From Caulobacteraceae bacterium (GTDB lineage Bacteria > Pseudomonadota > Alphaproteobacteria > Caulobacterales > Caulobacteraceae): a DNA stretch of 64,000 nt. Each line of letters begins with the position of its first letter. Position 1 is the first letter of the stretch. The stretch covers positions 1 through 64,000 of the forward strand of contig CANJLK010000005.1 of NCBI GenBank assembly GCA_947475465.1. The letters run 5' to 3'. The position numbers and the translations under genes were made by a program. Positions 1-7,261 of this stretch are shown piece by piece. Under the pieces are notes generated by a model. It saw only the letters and a program-made list of their open reading frames with translations. It searched no databases and was not told the DNA's origin.

Positions 1-125
1 GGGGGGTGGGGGGGGGGGGCGCGCCGCGCCGGGCGGGGGGGGGGCAAGTCGGGGCGGGCGTCCCCCCTCAGTCACGTCTCGCGGACGCTCGCCGCGCCAG
101 CTCCCCCAGGGGGGGAGCATCTCGC
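1..125. other. Suspect left edge: G-run plus half of a dispersed repeat
   Basis: The first ~60 bases are almost pure G with a few C. Bases 61-125 match the right half of the intergenic repeat at 2033-2172 (shared CGCTCGCCGCGCCA core, then a CTCCCCC/GGGGGAG arm). From about 129 the sequence becomes recognisable helicase code. This looks like a contig-end artefact or a repeat-mediated join, not natural coding sequence. A real disruption of the helicase by the repeat cannot be excluded from the sequence alone. Confidence 0.6.
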
Positions 126-2033
126 AAAGTCGTGGTTCGGAAGGGGCGGGAGAACTACCTGTGCCTGCTGAATTTCCAGGAGCAGGTGAACGCGGCGAAC
201 CTGGGCGGGGCCGATCTGGTGGGGATGGCGCTGGCGGCGCGGTGGGCGCGCGCGACGCGCGACGGGGACATGACCGGCGGGGATTTCCCGGCCTGGCTGC
301 CGACGCTGTTCGGGGTGGGGCCGGCGGCGCAGGCGAGCCCTGCGAACCTGGTGGACCGGCGGGGCGAGTGCATCCACGCGGGCTGCGCACACTATCGGAC
401 CTGTTTCGTGGAAAAGGCGATCCGGGGCTCGCGGCGGGCCGACATCGTCATCGCCAACCACGCCCTGGTGCTGACCCAGGCGGCGTTCGACGGGGCGCGG
501 AAGGCCAGGGGGTCGAAGGCCGACGGGGAGACGACGCAGCTGAAGCGGATCGTCTTCGACGAGGGCCACCACCTGTTCGACGCGGCGGATTCGGCGTTCG
601 CGGCGCAGCTGTCGGGGGCGGAGGCGGCGGAGCTTCGGCGCTGGATCCGGGGGCCGGAGGGGCGCGGGCGGCGCGGGCGGGGCTTGGAGGCCCGGCTGAT
701 GGAGGTGCTGGGCGACCACGACGAGGCCAAGGAGGCGCTGGTCGCCGCCACCCACGCCGCGACGGCCCTGCCGGGCGAGGGGTGGTCCGGGCGGATCGCG
801 CCGCCGAACGGGGAGGTCAATCCGCAAGGGCCGGTGGAGCATTTCCTGGTGGCGCTGATGGAGCAGCTGCGGGCCCGGGCAGCGCCCAGCGAGGTCGGGA
901 TGGAGTGCGCGGCCAGGCCGGCGCTGGAGCTGGTGCGGACGACGGCGCGCTCGGCGGCCGAGGCGATCGCGCGGATCGAGGCGCCGCTGGTGGCGCTCGC
1001 CAAGCAGCTGGAGCAGGTGCTGGACGACGAGGCCGCCGACCTGGTGACGGCCGACCGGGCGCGTATTGAAGGGGCTTTGAGGGGGCTCGATAGGCGGGCG
1101 CGGATGACCCTGCCGGCCTGGCGCTCGATGCTGCGGGCCATCGACGAGGACGCCGAGGACGACCCGGACTTCGTGGACTGGTTCGACGCCACGTTCCTGT
1201 ACGGGCGGGTGGTGGACGCGGCGTGCCGGCGCCACTGGGTGGACCCGACGGAGCCCCTGACCAACGCGGTGATCGCGCCCGCGCACGGGGTGCTGGTGAC
1301 CTCGGCGACGCTGGCCGACCCGACCCTGGACGACCCCTTCGCGCTGGCCGAGATGCGGACGGGGGCGGCCCGGCTGCCGGACCGTCCGAAGACCCTGAAG
1401 CTTGCCTCGCCCTTCGACTATGCGACCCAGGCCAAGTGCTTCGTGGTGACCGATGTGCAGCGCGACGACGCGCGCCAGGTGGCGGCGGCCATGCGCGAGC
1501 TGTTCCTGGCGGCGGGGGGCGGGGGGCTTGGCCTGTTCACCGCGATCCGGCGGCTGCGGGCGGTGCACGAGAAGATCGCCGCGCCCCTGGCCGACAAGGG
1601 CATCGCGCTCTACGCCCAGCATGTGGACGGGCTGGAGGTGGGCGCGCTGGTGGACATCTTCCGGGCCGAGGAGGACGCCTGCCTGCTGGGCACCGATGCG
1701 GTGCGCGACGGGGTGGACGTGCCGGGGCGGTCCTTGCGCCTGCTCTGCTTCGACCGGGTGCCGTGGCCCAGGCCAGACATCCTGCACAAGGCCCGCCGCG
1801 TGCGGTTCGGCGGCAAGGGCTATGACGACGCCGTCGCCCGGGGCCGGATCGCCCAGGCCTTCGGCCGCCTGATCCGGCGGGCCGACGACAAGGGGGTGTT
1901 CGTGATGCTGGACGCCAGCTCGCCGACCCGGCTGTTCAGTGGCCTGCCAGAGGGGGTGGAGCTGCAGCGGGTGAGCCTGGTGGAGGCCATCGAAGGGGTG
2001 ACGGCGTTTCTGGGGGCGGCTGCGGCCGATTAG
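6..2033 (+). CDS. DinG/XPD-family ATP-dependent DNA helicase, N-terminus missing
   Basis: Superfamily 2 iron-sulfur helicase that would unwind DNA in repair or R-loop/replication conflict processing. The believable protein starts near base 129 (VVVRKGRENYLC). Four cysteines of the FeS domain are visible: one in ENYLC and three in ECIHAGCAHYRTC. The Walker B box is DEGHH (about 559-573), a strand-separation motif SATLADP lies near 1294, and the final arginine-finger motif AFGRLIRR is near 1858. The Walker A lysine motif and everything before the FeS cluster are absent, replaced by G-rich sequence and a repeat half. Reading from base 6 therefore gives a chimeric N-terminus. It ends with TAG at 2031-2033, directly against an intergenic repeat. 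Family is secure; exact orthology is not. Confidence 0.85.
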   Translation: MGGGGAPRRAGGGQVGAGVPPQSRLADARRASSPRGGASRKVVVRKGRENYLCLLNFQEQVNAANLGGADLVGMALAARWARATRDGDMTGGDFPAWLPTLFGVGPAAQASPANLVDRRGECIHAGCAHYRTCFVEKAIRGSRRADIVIANHALVLTQAAFDGARKARGSKADGETTQLKRIVFDEGHHLFDAADSAFAAQLSGAEAAELRRWIRGPEGRGRRGRGLEARLMEVLGDHDEAKEALVAATHAATALPGEGWSGRIAPPNGEVNPQGPVEHFLVALMEQLRARAAPSEVGMECAARPALELVRTTARSAAEAIARIEAPLVALAKQLEQVLDDEAADLVTADRARIEGALRGLDRRARMTLPAWRSMLRAIDEDAEDDPDFVDWFDATFLYGRVVDAACRRHWVDPTEPLTNAVIAPAHGVLVTSATLADPTLDDPFALAEMRTGAARLPDRPKTLKLASPFDYATQAKCFVVTDVQRDDARQVAAAMRELFLAAGGGGLGLFTAIRRLRAVHEKIAAPLADKGIALYAQHVDGLEVGALVDIFRAEEDACLLGTDAVRDGVDVPGRSLRLLCFDRVPWPRPDILHKARRVRFGGKGYDDAVARGRIAQAFGRLIRRADDKGVFVMLDASSPTRLFSGLPEGVELQRVSLVEAIEGVTAFLGAAAAD

Positions 2034-2172
2034 ATCCTCCCCCTGAGGGGGAGGTGTCACTTGGAGCGTAGCGACAAGGGACGGAGGGGGCTCTGTGGGG
2101 GGCCCTCCGATCCCCCCTCCGTCACGGCATCGCAAGCGCTCGCCGCGCCACCTCCCCCTGAGGGGGAGGATC
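2033..2172. repeat. Intergenic palindromic repeat (~140 bp, REP/MITE-like)
   Basis: Both ends carry the same arm, GATCCTCCCCCTGAGGGGG at 2033-2051 and CTCCCCCTGAGGGGGAGGAT near 2152-2171, and each arm is itself nearly palindromic. Inner segments ACGGAGGGGG and CCCCCCTCCGT pair across the centre, so the whole unit can fold into a long hairpin. It fills nearly all the space between the helicase stop and the stop of the convergent Coq4-like gene, where it could also terminate transcription. A half copy sits at 61-125. No coding capacity of its own. Confidence 0.75.
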
Positions 2173-2178
2173 TGGAGC

Positions 2179-3114
2179 TCAGGCGGCGGCCTGTTCGAAG
2201 AGGTCGGCGGGGTAGGGCGAGGCGTAGGGGGTGACGCCAAGCGTCTTGCGGACGGCGTCGACGGGCTTGTCCCACAGCGTCTCCCAGCGGGTCCCGATCA
2301 GCGGCGGGGTGCGGCGGCCGTGGGTCCAGGCGGTGAGGATGGTCTGCAGCATCAGGGGGCCGCCGGCCGGCTGTTCGAAGGCCAGGCGGGTCAGGACCAT
2401 GCCCAGGTACTTGGCCGCATAGTGGTGGCCGAACTGGCCAAGCTGGAAGGCGTAAAGAGCGACCTCGTGCAGGGTGGTGGCCTCGTAGCCGGCGGTCAGC
2501 GCCCACAGGCCGCGGGTCTGGGCGATGCGGGCGGCGACATAGTCGAGCGGCGCGGGCAGGTCGGCGTGGCGGCCGACCTCCAGGTCGGGATGCTGGGCCC
2601 AGAAGGCGGCGCCCAGCGAACCCGGCGGGCAGCGTGCCAGGGCCGGCGCGCTGAACGGGCGCGGCAGGCCGGACCTGGCGGCGGCGGCGAGTCCCGGCCA
2701 GGCGCCGGCGGCCTTGGCGCGGCGGCGGATGACGTCGGGGGCGATCAGGCCGGAGAGGGCGGCGGTGCGGGCGGTGACGCCCGCCGCGCCCAGGCCGTTG
2801 GTCTCGGCGATCAGGCTCCAGAGCGCGGTCCAGAAAGCGGCGGGGATGGCGGCGGGCCTGAGGCCGGCGACCGCGCGGACGGGAGGCCCGCCCACCGGCT
2901 CGCCCAGCCAGCCCTCGGCCGCGGCGTCGTAGATGGCCGCCAAATCCTCCGGCTGGGCCACCGCCACGTGCAGCCAGAGCGCGGCCAGGGCCTTGAGCTG
3001 TTGCGGGCCGTTCCTGGCCTTCAGCCGGGCGGCCAGATCGCGCGCGGCCTCGGCGTCCTCGGGTCCGGACTGGGCCAGGGCCTCGAAGCCCGCGCGGTCG
3101 TCGGTGGCGCTCAT
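2179..3114 (-). CDS. Coq4-family protein (ubiquinone biosynthesis-like) with altered metal motif
   Basis: About 311 aa. The C-terminal half (PPGSLGAAFW, LTAGYEATTLHEVALYAF, KYLGMVL) has the Coq4 pattern; Coq4 proteins scaffold or act in ubiquinone head-group modification. The family's zinc motif HDxxH...E is not intact: the position before LTAGY reads TRGLW, while the later Glu (HEVAL) is kept. The N-terminal ~150 residues are Ala/Leu-rich and unassigned. Start chosen at ATG 3114 because GGAGG (3119-3123) sits just upstream; an in-frame GTG at 3120 overlaps that ribosome site. Convergent with the helicase and separated from it only by the palindromic repeat. Family call is moderate. Confidence 0.55.
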   Translation of the reverse strand: MSATDDRAGFEALAQSGPEDAEAARDLAARLKARNGPQQLKALAALWLHVAVAQPEDLAAIYDAAAEGWLGEPVGGPPVRAVAGLRPAAIPAAFWTALWSLIAETNGLGAAGVTARTAALSGLIAPDVIRRRAKAAGAWPGLAAAARSGLPRPFSAPALARCPPGSLGAAFWAQHPDLEVGRHADLPAPLDYVAARIAQTRGLWALTAGYEATTLHEVALYAFQLGQFGHHYAAKYLGMVLTRLAFEQPAGGPLMLQTILTAWTHGRRTPPLIGTRWETLWDKPVDAVRKTLGVTPYASPYPADLFEQAAA

Positions 3115-3221
3115 GCCCACCTCCGTACCGCTATCGGCATAAGATTCTCCTAAAGCTCCGCAACCTGCGCGCGCGGCGGGTCGGTTTGCGGTCGGGCGCG
3201 GCCCAAGCTAGTGAGCGTCGC

Positions 3222-3962
3222 ATGAAGAGCTTGAGCGTGGTCGGCGTCGGGCAGTTCGGGAGCCTCGCCGCCCGGACGCTGAAGGCGCATTTCGAGGTTC
3301 TGGTCACCGACAGCGCGCCCGGCGCGCGGGCGGCGGCGCAGGCGATGGGCGTCGCCTTCGGGACGCTGGAGGAGGCCGCGGCCTGCGAGGTGGTGATCGT
3401 GGCCGTGCCAGTGCCGGCCATGCGCGGCGTGTTCGCCAGCCTCGCGCCGCACCTGAAGCCCGGGACCCTGGTGATCGACGTGGGCTCGGTGAAGATGCTG
3501 CCGGTGCAGTGGATGACCGAGCTGTTGCCCGCCCACGTGGACCTGGTGGCCACCCACCCGCTGTTCGGGCCGCAGAGCGCCAGGGACGGGCTGGCCGGCC
3601 TGCGGTTCGTGGTCTGCCCGGTGCGCGGCGAGCGGCATGAGAAGGTGGCGGCCTTCGGGCGCTCGCTCGGCCTGACGGTGACGGTGACGACGCCGGAGGA
3701 GCACGATCGGGAGATGGCCTATGTCCAGGCCCTGACCCACCTGATCGGCCGCTCGCTGGTCAATCTGAAGATCCCCGACGAACAGCTGAAGACGGCGTCC
3801 TACCAGCACCTTCTGGAGCTCTGCGCCCTGATCGGGGCGGACACCTTTGAGCTATTCACCGCCATCCAGACCCAGAATCCCTTCGCCGCCGAGGTGGTGG
3901 CCGCCTTCGTCGGCGAGGCGCAGAGCCTGTTGGACCAGGTGGGGGGGAAGACGGGCGGCTGA
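3222..3962 (+). CDS. Prephenate/arogenate dehydrogenase family (TyrA-type)
   Basis: Oxidative decarboxylase of the tyrosine branch of aromatic amino acid synthesis. About 246 aa, the short single-domain form without chorismate mutase or ACT domain. The N-terminal Rossmann motif is VVGVGQFGS (residues ~5-13), followed by VIVAVPVPAM and the substrate-site segment ATHPLFGPQSARDG; a conserved helical part contains ALTHLIGR. Start at ATG 3222 (MKSLSVV); upstream in-frame sequence has no homology. It lies convergent to a chorismate mutase/aminotransferase operon, so the three genes form a compact tyrosine set interrupted by a mobile remnant. Whether the substrate is prephenate or arogenate cannot be told here. 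Confidence 0.8.
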   Translation: MKSLSVVGVGQFGSLAARTLKAHFEVLVTDSAPGARAAAQAMGVAFGTLEEAAACEVVIVAVPVPAMRGVFASLAPHLKPGTLVIDVGSVKMLPVQWMTELLPAHVDLVATHPLFGPQSARDGLAGLRFVVCPVRGERHEKVAAFGRSLGLTVTVTTPEEHDREMAYVQALTHLIGRSLVNLKIPDEQLKTASYQHLLELCALIGADTFELFTAIQTQNPFAAEVVAAFVGEAQSLLDQVGGKTGG

Positions 3963-3977
3963 CGGCGCCTATCCCCC

Positions 3978-4296
3978 GATCGTCATTCTCGGGCTTGTCC
4001 CGAGAACCTATGAACACCTGAACGCGGAAATCTTTGTCCGGAATTCACCCAGCGCTATGGGGTCAGAAGGCTAGTCTGGTTCGAGCGTCACAACGCCATC
4101 GCGGACGCAATCCAGCGCGAGACGTCGCTCAAGCGATATTTGCGGCAGTGGAAGATAAATCTGATCGAGCAGGACAATCCCAACTGGGATGACCTGTTCC
4201 CTGCGCTCGTGCGGGAAGCAGGGCCGCTGTCGCACTTGTAAGACCCAGAGGTCCCGCTCTGACCCTGTCGTCTTCTCGACCCCGGGGATGACGATC
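3978..4296. mobile_element. Remnant of a GIY-YIG-associated element with inverted ends
   Basis: Left end GATCGTCATTCTCGGG (3978-3993) and right end CCCCGGGGATGACGATC (4280-4296) are inverted repeats: the outer nine bases match perfectly and about five of the next seven. Just inside the left end, CTCGGG-CTTGT-CCCGAG (3988-4004) forms a hairpin. Between the ends lies a 67-codon GIY-YIG nuclease tail without its catalytic N-terminus. The unit occupies the space between convergent tyrA and the hisC-like gene. Structure is seen; mobility is inferred. Confidence 0.55.
4041..4241 (+). pseudogene. GIY-YIG nuclease C-terminal fragment
   Basis: From 4041 the frame reads EFTQRYGVRRLVWFERHNA and continues through KRYLRQWKINLIEQDNPNWD to TAA at 4239-4241. 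This is the typical second half of small (~95 aa) GIY-YIG proteins of the UPF0213/YhbQ type (RLVWFE..., REK..K.W...LIE..NP.W.DL). The GIY...YIG half and a start codon are missing, and an in-frame TGA lies at 4011-4013. It is therefore a dead fragment inside the inverted-repeat element. Confidence 0.75.
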
Positions 4297-4310
4297 AAGG
4301 AGGAGGCTTC

Positions 4311-5441
4311 TCAGCCCCGCATGAAGTCGGCCAGGGCGTCGACGACGGCGCGGTTGTGGGCTTCGAGGCCGACGGTGATGCGGATGTGGTCGGGCAGGCC
4401 GTAGTTGCCGACGCCGCGCACCAACATGCCGCGGGTGGCGAGATAGGCCTCGGCCTCTACCGCGGTCTTGCCCGGCGTCTTGGGGAACCCGACCAGCACG
4501 AAATTGGCCGCCGACTGGCCGACGACGTCCAAACCGAGACCGCCGATCTGCTGGGTGAGCCAGGGCCGCCAGGTCTCCATCAGCTCCAGCGAGGCGCGCT
4601 GGAATTCGGCGTCGCCAAGGGCCGCGACGGCGGCGCGCTGGGCGGCGATGGATGTGTTGAACGGCAGGCGGATGCGGTCGACCGCCTGGGCGATCTCGGC
4701 CGGCGCATAGCCCCAGCCGATCCTGAGCGCGGCCAGGCCGTGCAGCTTTGAGAAGGTGTGGGTGACCACCACGTTCGATGAGCCGCGCGCCAGGTCGACG
4801 CCGTCGTCGAAGGCCGGGTCGGCGCAGAACTCGCCGTAGGCGCCGTCGAGCACCAGCACCACGCTGGGCGGCAACAGCTCATGCAGACGCCGGACCTCGG
4901 AGAAGGGGATCCAGGTGCCGGTGGGGTTGCCGGGGTTGGCCAGGAAGATCAGCCGCGTGCGCTCATCGACGCACTTCAGGAGCTCGTCCACGTCGATGCG
5001 GTAGTTGGGCTCGTGTGCGTAGCGGACCTCGGCCTGGCAGGCCCGCGCGCCGATGGCGAAGGCGGCGAATCCGTATTCGCCCTGCACCATGTTGTCGCCC
5101 GGCTCCAGATAGGTCTGGTTCAGGAGGGCAAAGACCTCGTCGGAGCCGCAGCCGAAGATCAGCCGTTCGGGCTCGACCCGGTAGCGCTCGGCGATCGCCG
5201 TGCGGATGATGGTCGCGCGGGGGTCCGGATAGACATGCAAGGAGCGCTCGGCGCTCTCATAGGCCTCGTAGGCCTTGGGGCTGGAGCCCAGGATGTTCTC
5301 GTTGGCCGACAGCTTGATCGGCTCGGCGAAGCCTTCCGCCTTGGCCTTGCCCGGCACATAGGCGTGGATGTCCATGATCCCGGCCTTGGGCAAGGGGCGC
5401 GAGGCTTGTGAGCGTTCGTCGGGCGGCGCGGTCTCAGACAT
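4311..5441 (-). CDS. hisC: Histidinol-phosphate/aromatic aminotransferase, HisC-like
   Basis: PLP-dependent class I/II aminotransferase, about 376 aa. Visible features are the N-terminal KLSANENILGSSP segment, NPGNPTGTWIP (PLP and substrate site), LDGAYGEF, and the Schiff-base lysine in THTFSKLHGLAALRIGW. The C-terminal substrate arginine region is DHIRITVG. HisC relatives act on histidinol phosphate or on aromatic keto acids. Its position 11 nt after a chorismate mutase and near a TyrA homologue argues for an aromatic or prephenate role, so a second hisC elsewhere would be expected. Start ATG 5441 (MSETAPP). The frame stays open upstream through the mutase gene, but that part is only a shadow. 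Confidence 0.85.
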   Translation of the reverse strand: MSETAPPDERSQASRPLPKAGIMDIHAYVPGKAKAEGFAEPIKLSANENILGSSPKAYEAYESAERSLHVYPDPRATIIRTAIAERYRVEPERLIFGCGSDEVFALLNQTYLEPGDNMVQGEYGFAAFAIGARACQAEVRYAHEPNYRIDVDELLKCVDERTRLIFLANPGNPTGTWIPFSEVRRLHELLPPSVVLVLDGAYGEFCADPAFDDGVDLARGSSNVVVTHTFSKLHGLAALRIGWGYAPAEIAQAVDRIRLPFNTSIAAQRAAVAALGDAEFQRASLELMETWRPWLTQQIGGLGLDVVGQSAANFVLVGFPKTPGKTAVEAEAYLATRGMLVRGVGNYGLPDHIRITVGLEAHNRAVVDALADFMRG

Positions 5442-5452
5442 GGCGCCGGCTC

Positions 5453-6259
5453 TTACACGTCCAGGGGCAGGGACGCAGCCCCGATGACGCCGGAGAGCTT
5501 GCCGGGTGCGCGGGCCAGGCGCGGGTCGTGGGCCTGATAGAAGCCGGCCAGGGCGAAGAGCTTCAGGCCGCCGGCCTCGGCCAGCAGCTCGGCGGCGACC
5601 TCGTCGCGGCTGAGGGATTCGCAGATGGCGTGGGCGGCCTGCGGTGCGTCGGTGACCCAGAAGGTCTGGTCGGCGCCGGTGGGCTCGACCTCGATGTCGG
5701 CGACGGCGAGCGCCATCATCGGCCCCCAGGCGGCCAGGCAGGGCAGGGCGGCGAACACCTTCAGCGACGGCTCGGCCAGGAGCCGGCCCCACCAGGCGCT
5801 TTGCGGGTCGAGCGCGCAGACGGCGACGCCGCCCGGTGTTCGGGCCTGCGCGAGCGCGTCCTCGGGGCGCGGCGCCTGGGCCAGGCGGGCCGAAGCGCCG
5901 AAGCGGGCGCGGGCCAGCTCGACGGCGCGGGCGGCGTCGCGGCCACCCCAGACGGTGACGTGATAGGGGCCCTGGATGGCCAGGCTGGCGCCGATCAGCT
6001 CGCGCCAGATGCGGACGATGAGGGTGGGCGTCGCGCCCTGGCGCGGCATGGCCAGCAGGCGGCGCAGGAGGGCGGCCTCGCGCGCCGGGCGCAGGCCGAA
6101 GCGGCCGGCGTCGCCGGCGGCGGCCTTGGCCGCGGCGACGGCGTGGGCCAGCGCCGTGCGCTCGTCGATCAGGGGCAGGAGCTGGGCGTCGATCGCGTCG
6201 ATCCGCGCGCGGATCTCCTCCAGCGACAGCGCCGCGGGCGTGGTCTTCCCCTGCGCCAT
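5453..6259 (-). CDS. Chorismate mutase (AroQ-type) with long C-terminal extension
   Basis: Converts chorismate to prephenate. The N-terminal ~85 residues form the AroQ helical domain: LEEIRARIDAIDAQLLPLID, ERTALAHAV, and a later RREAALL-like segment (RPAREAALLRRLL). The remaining ~180 residues (from YHVTVWGG) are not a canonical prephenate dehydratase but resemble the extension found in alphaproteobacterial chorismate mutases. Start ATG 6259 is preceded by GGGAGGGATC, a strong ribosome site. First gene of a two-gene operon with the HisC-like aminotransferase. The product would feed TyrA or phenylalanine synthesis. Function of the extension is unknown. Confidence 0.8.
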   Translation of the reverse strand: MAQGKTTPAALSLEEIRARIDAIDAQLLPLIDERTALAHAVAAAKAAAGDAGRFGLRPAREAALLRRLLAMPRQGATPTLIVRIWRELIGASLAIQGPYHVTVWGGRDAARAVELARARFGASARLAQAPRPEDALAQARTPGGVAVCALDPQSAWWGRLLAEPSLKVFAALPCLAAWGPMMALAVADIEVEPTGADQTFWVTDAPQAAHAICESLSRDEVAAELLAEAGGLKLFALAGFYQAHDPRLARAPGKLSGVIGAASLPLDV

Positions 6260-6398
6260 GATCCCTCCCCAACCGAAGGCTCGCGAACTAGGTCATCAAG
6301 GCCCGTGGCGCAATAGGGGGGCAGGCTCCCGGGCGCGGCGGCGGACTGCTATGAGTGGCCCGCGCACGGCGCGAGACGCAGCCCAGGAGCCCAGGGAC

Positions 6399-6797
6399 AT
6401 GGTGACCAACAGCGCGGCGGCCGGGACCGAAAGCCCATCCCAGCTGATCGACGGTCGGATCCGCGAGCTGGGCGATTGGCGCGGCGAGACCCTGGCCCGG
6501 GTCCGCGCATTGATCCACGAGGCCGATCCGGCGGTGGTGGAGGAATGGAAGTGGCGCGGCGTGCCGGTGTGGTCGCACGACGGCATCATCTGCACCGGCG
6601 AGACCTACAAGGCCGTGGTCAAGCTGACCTTCGCCAAGGGCGCGTCGCTGGCCGACCCCAAGGGACTGTTCAATTCCAGCCTGGAGGGGAACACCCGCCG
6701 GGCCATCGATATCCGCGAGGGCGAAGCCCTGGACCCCGACGCCTTCAAGGCGCTGATCGGCTCGGCGATCGCCCTGAACGGCGCCAAGCGGCGGTAG
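6399..6797 (+). CDS. DUF1801 domain protein
   Basis: About 132 aa, small soluble protein of the YdhG/DUF1801 type: a helical N-terminus with LIHEADPAVVEEWKWRGVPV, then VWSHDGIICTGETYKA and VKLTFAKGASL, followed by FNSSLEGNTRRAIDIREGE. The family has no agreed biochemical role; some members are iron- or frataxin-like folds. Start at ATG 6399 follows CCCAGGAGCCCAGG. An in-frame ATG at 6351 would add 16 residues without homology. No obvious operon partner: the chorismate mutase is divergent and the downstream receiver gene is convergent. Confidence 0.75.
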   Translation: MVTNSAAAGTESPSQLIDGRIRELGDWRGETLARVRALIHEADPAVVEEWKWRGVPVWSHDGIICTGETYKAVVKLTFAKGASLADPKGLFNSSLEGNTRRAIDIREGEALDPDAFKALIGSAIALNGAKRR

Positions 6798-6803
6798 GCG
6801 GGG

Positions 6804-7259
6804 TCAGGCGGCCGGCGCGAGGTCGAAGCCGTCTTCGAAGACTTCCAGCCCCGAGGGCTTCGGCAGCGAATGGTCGCCTTGCAGGCGGGCCAGGAGATAG
6901 GCCACGGCGACAACCATGTCGGCGGCGTCATAGGGTTTGGGCAGCGAGCCGATGGCCACCGTCTGGGCGGATCTCGCCCGGCTGACCTGGCCGCTGATCA
7001 GCAGGACCGGGATACCCAGCGTCTTCAGATGCTGGGCCAATTCGATGCCGTCGTCGTGGCCAGCCAGGCGGATGTTCACCAGAGCAAGATCCGGTTTGGA
7101 TTCCTTGGCGACCGCCACCGCCTCAACCTTGCGGTCCGTGAGGTCGAGCACGTTGTAACCGGCGTCCGCCAGTTCATCGCGCAGCAATATCGCCACGAGG
7201 ACTTCGTCCTCGACGATCATCAGGGTCTTGCGGGCCTGGTCGGCCGGCGGCGCGGACAT
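6804..7259 (-). CDS. Stand-alone receiver protein with Asn at the phospho-acceptor site
   Basis: Response-regulator receiver domain of ~151 aa without output domain. The acidic pocket is present (VEDE, E17-D18) as are the conserved Lys (SLPKPY, K108) and Ser89. The phosphorylated Asp is replaced: the strand reads PDLALVNIRLAG, giving Asn62 (codon AAC). It may therefore be a phosphorylation-independent binder or decoy. Translationally linked to the upstream kinase: ATG 7265 overlaps the kinase stop as ATGA. ATG 7259 is preferred because AAAGGA (7266-7271) lies at proper spacing. The C-terminal ~25 residues are acidic and unassigned. Confidence 0.85.
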   Translation of the reverse strand: MSAPPADQARKTLMIVEDEVLVAILLRDELADAGYNVLDLTDRKVEAVAVAKESKPDLALVNIRLAGHDDGIELAQHLKTLGIPVLLISGQVSRARSAQTVAIGSLPKPYDAADMVVAVAYLLARLQGDHSLPKPSGLEVFEDGFDLAPAA

Positions 7260-7261
7260 GA

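Noticed and set aside
72..2240. 722-codon open frame antisense to the helicase
   Set aside because: Low-complexity Pro/Arg/His-rich translation, mirror of a high-GC coding frame; no domain seen.
4071..4298. 75-codon minus-strand frame over the GIY-YIG remnant
   Set aside because: The plus strand encodes a recognisable nuclease tail here; the minus frame has no homology.
5442..6272. Apparent fusion of the HisC-like frame with ~275 upstream codons
   Set aside because: The upstream codons are a frameshifted shadow of the chorismate mutase gene; HisC homology and a good ATG begin at 5441.
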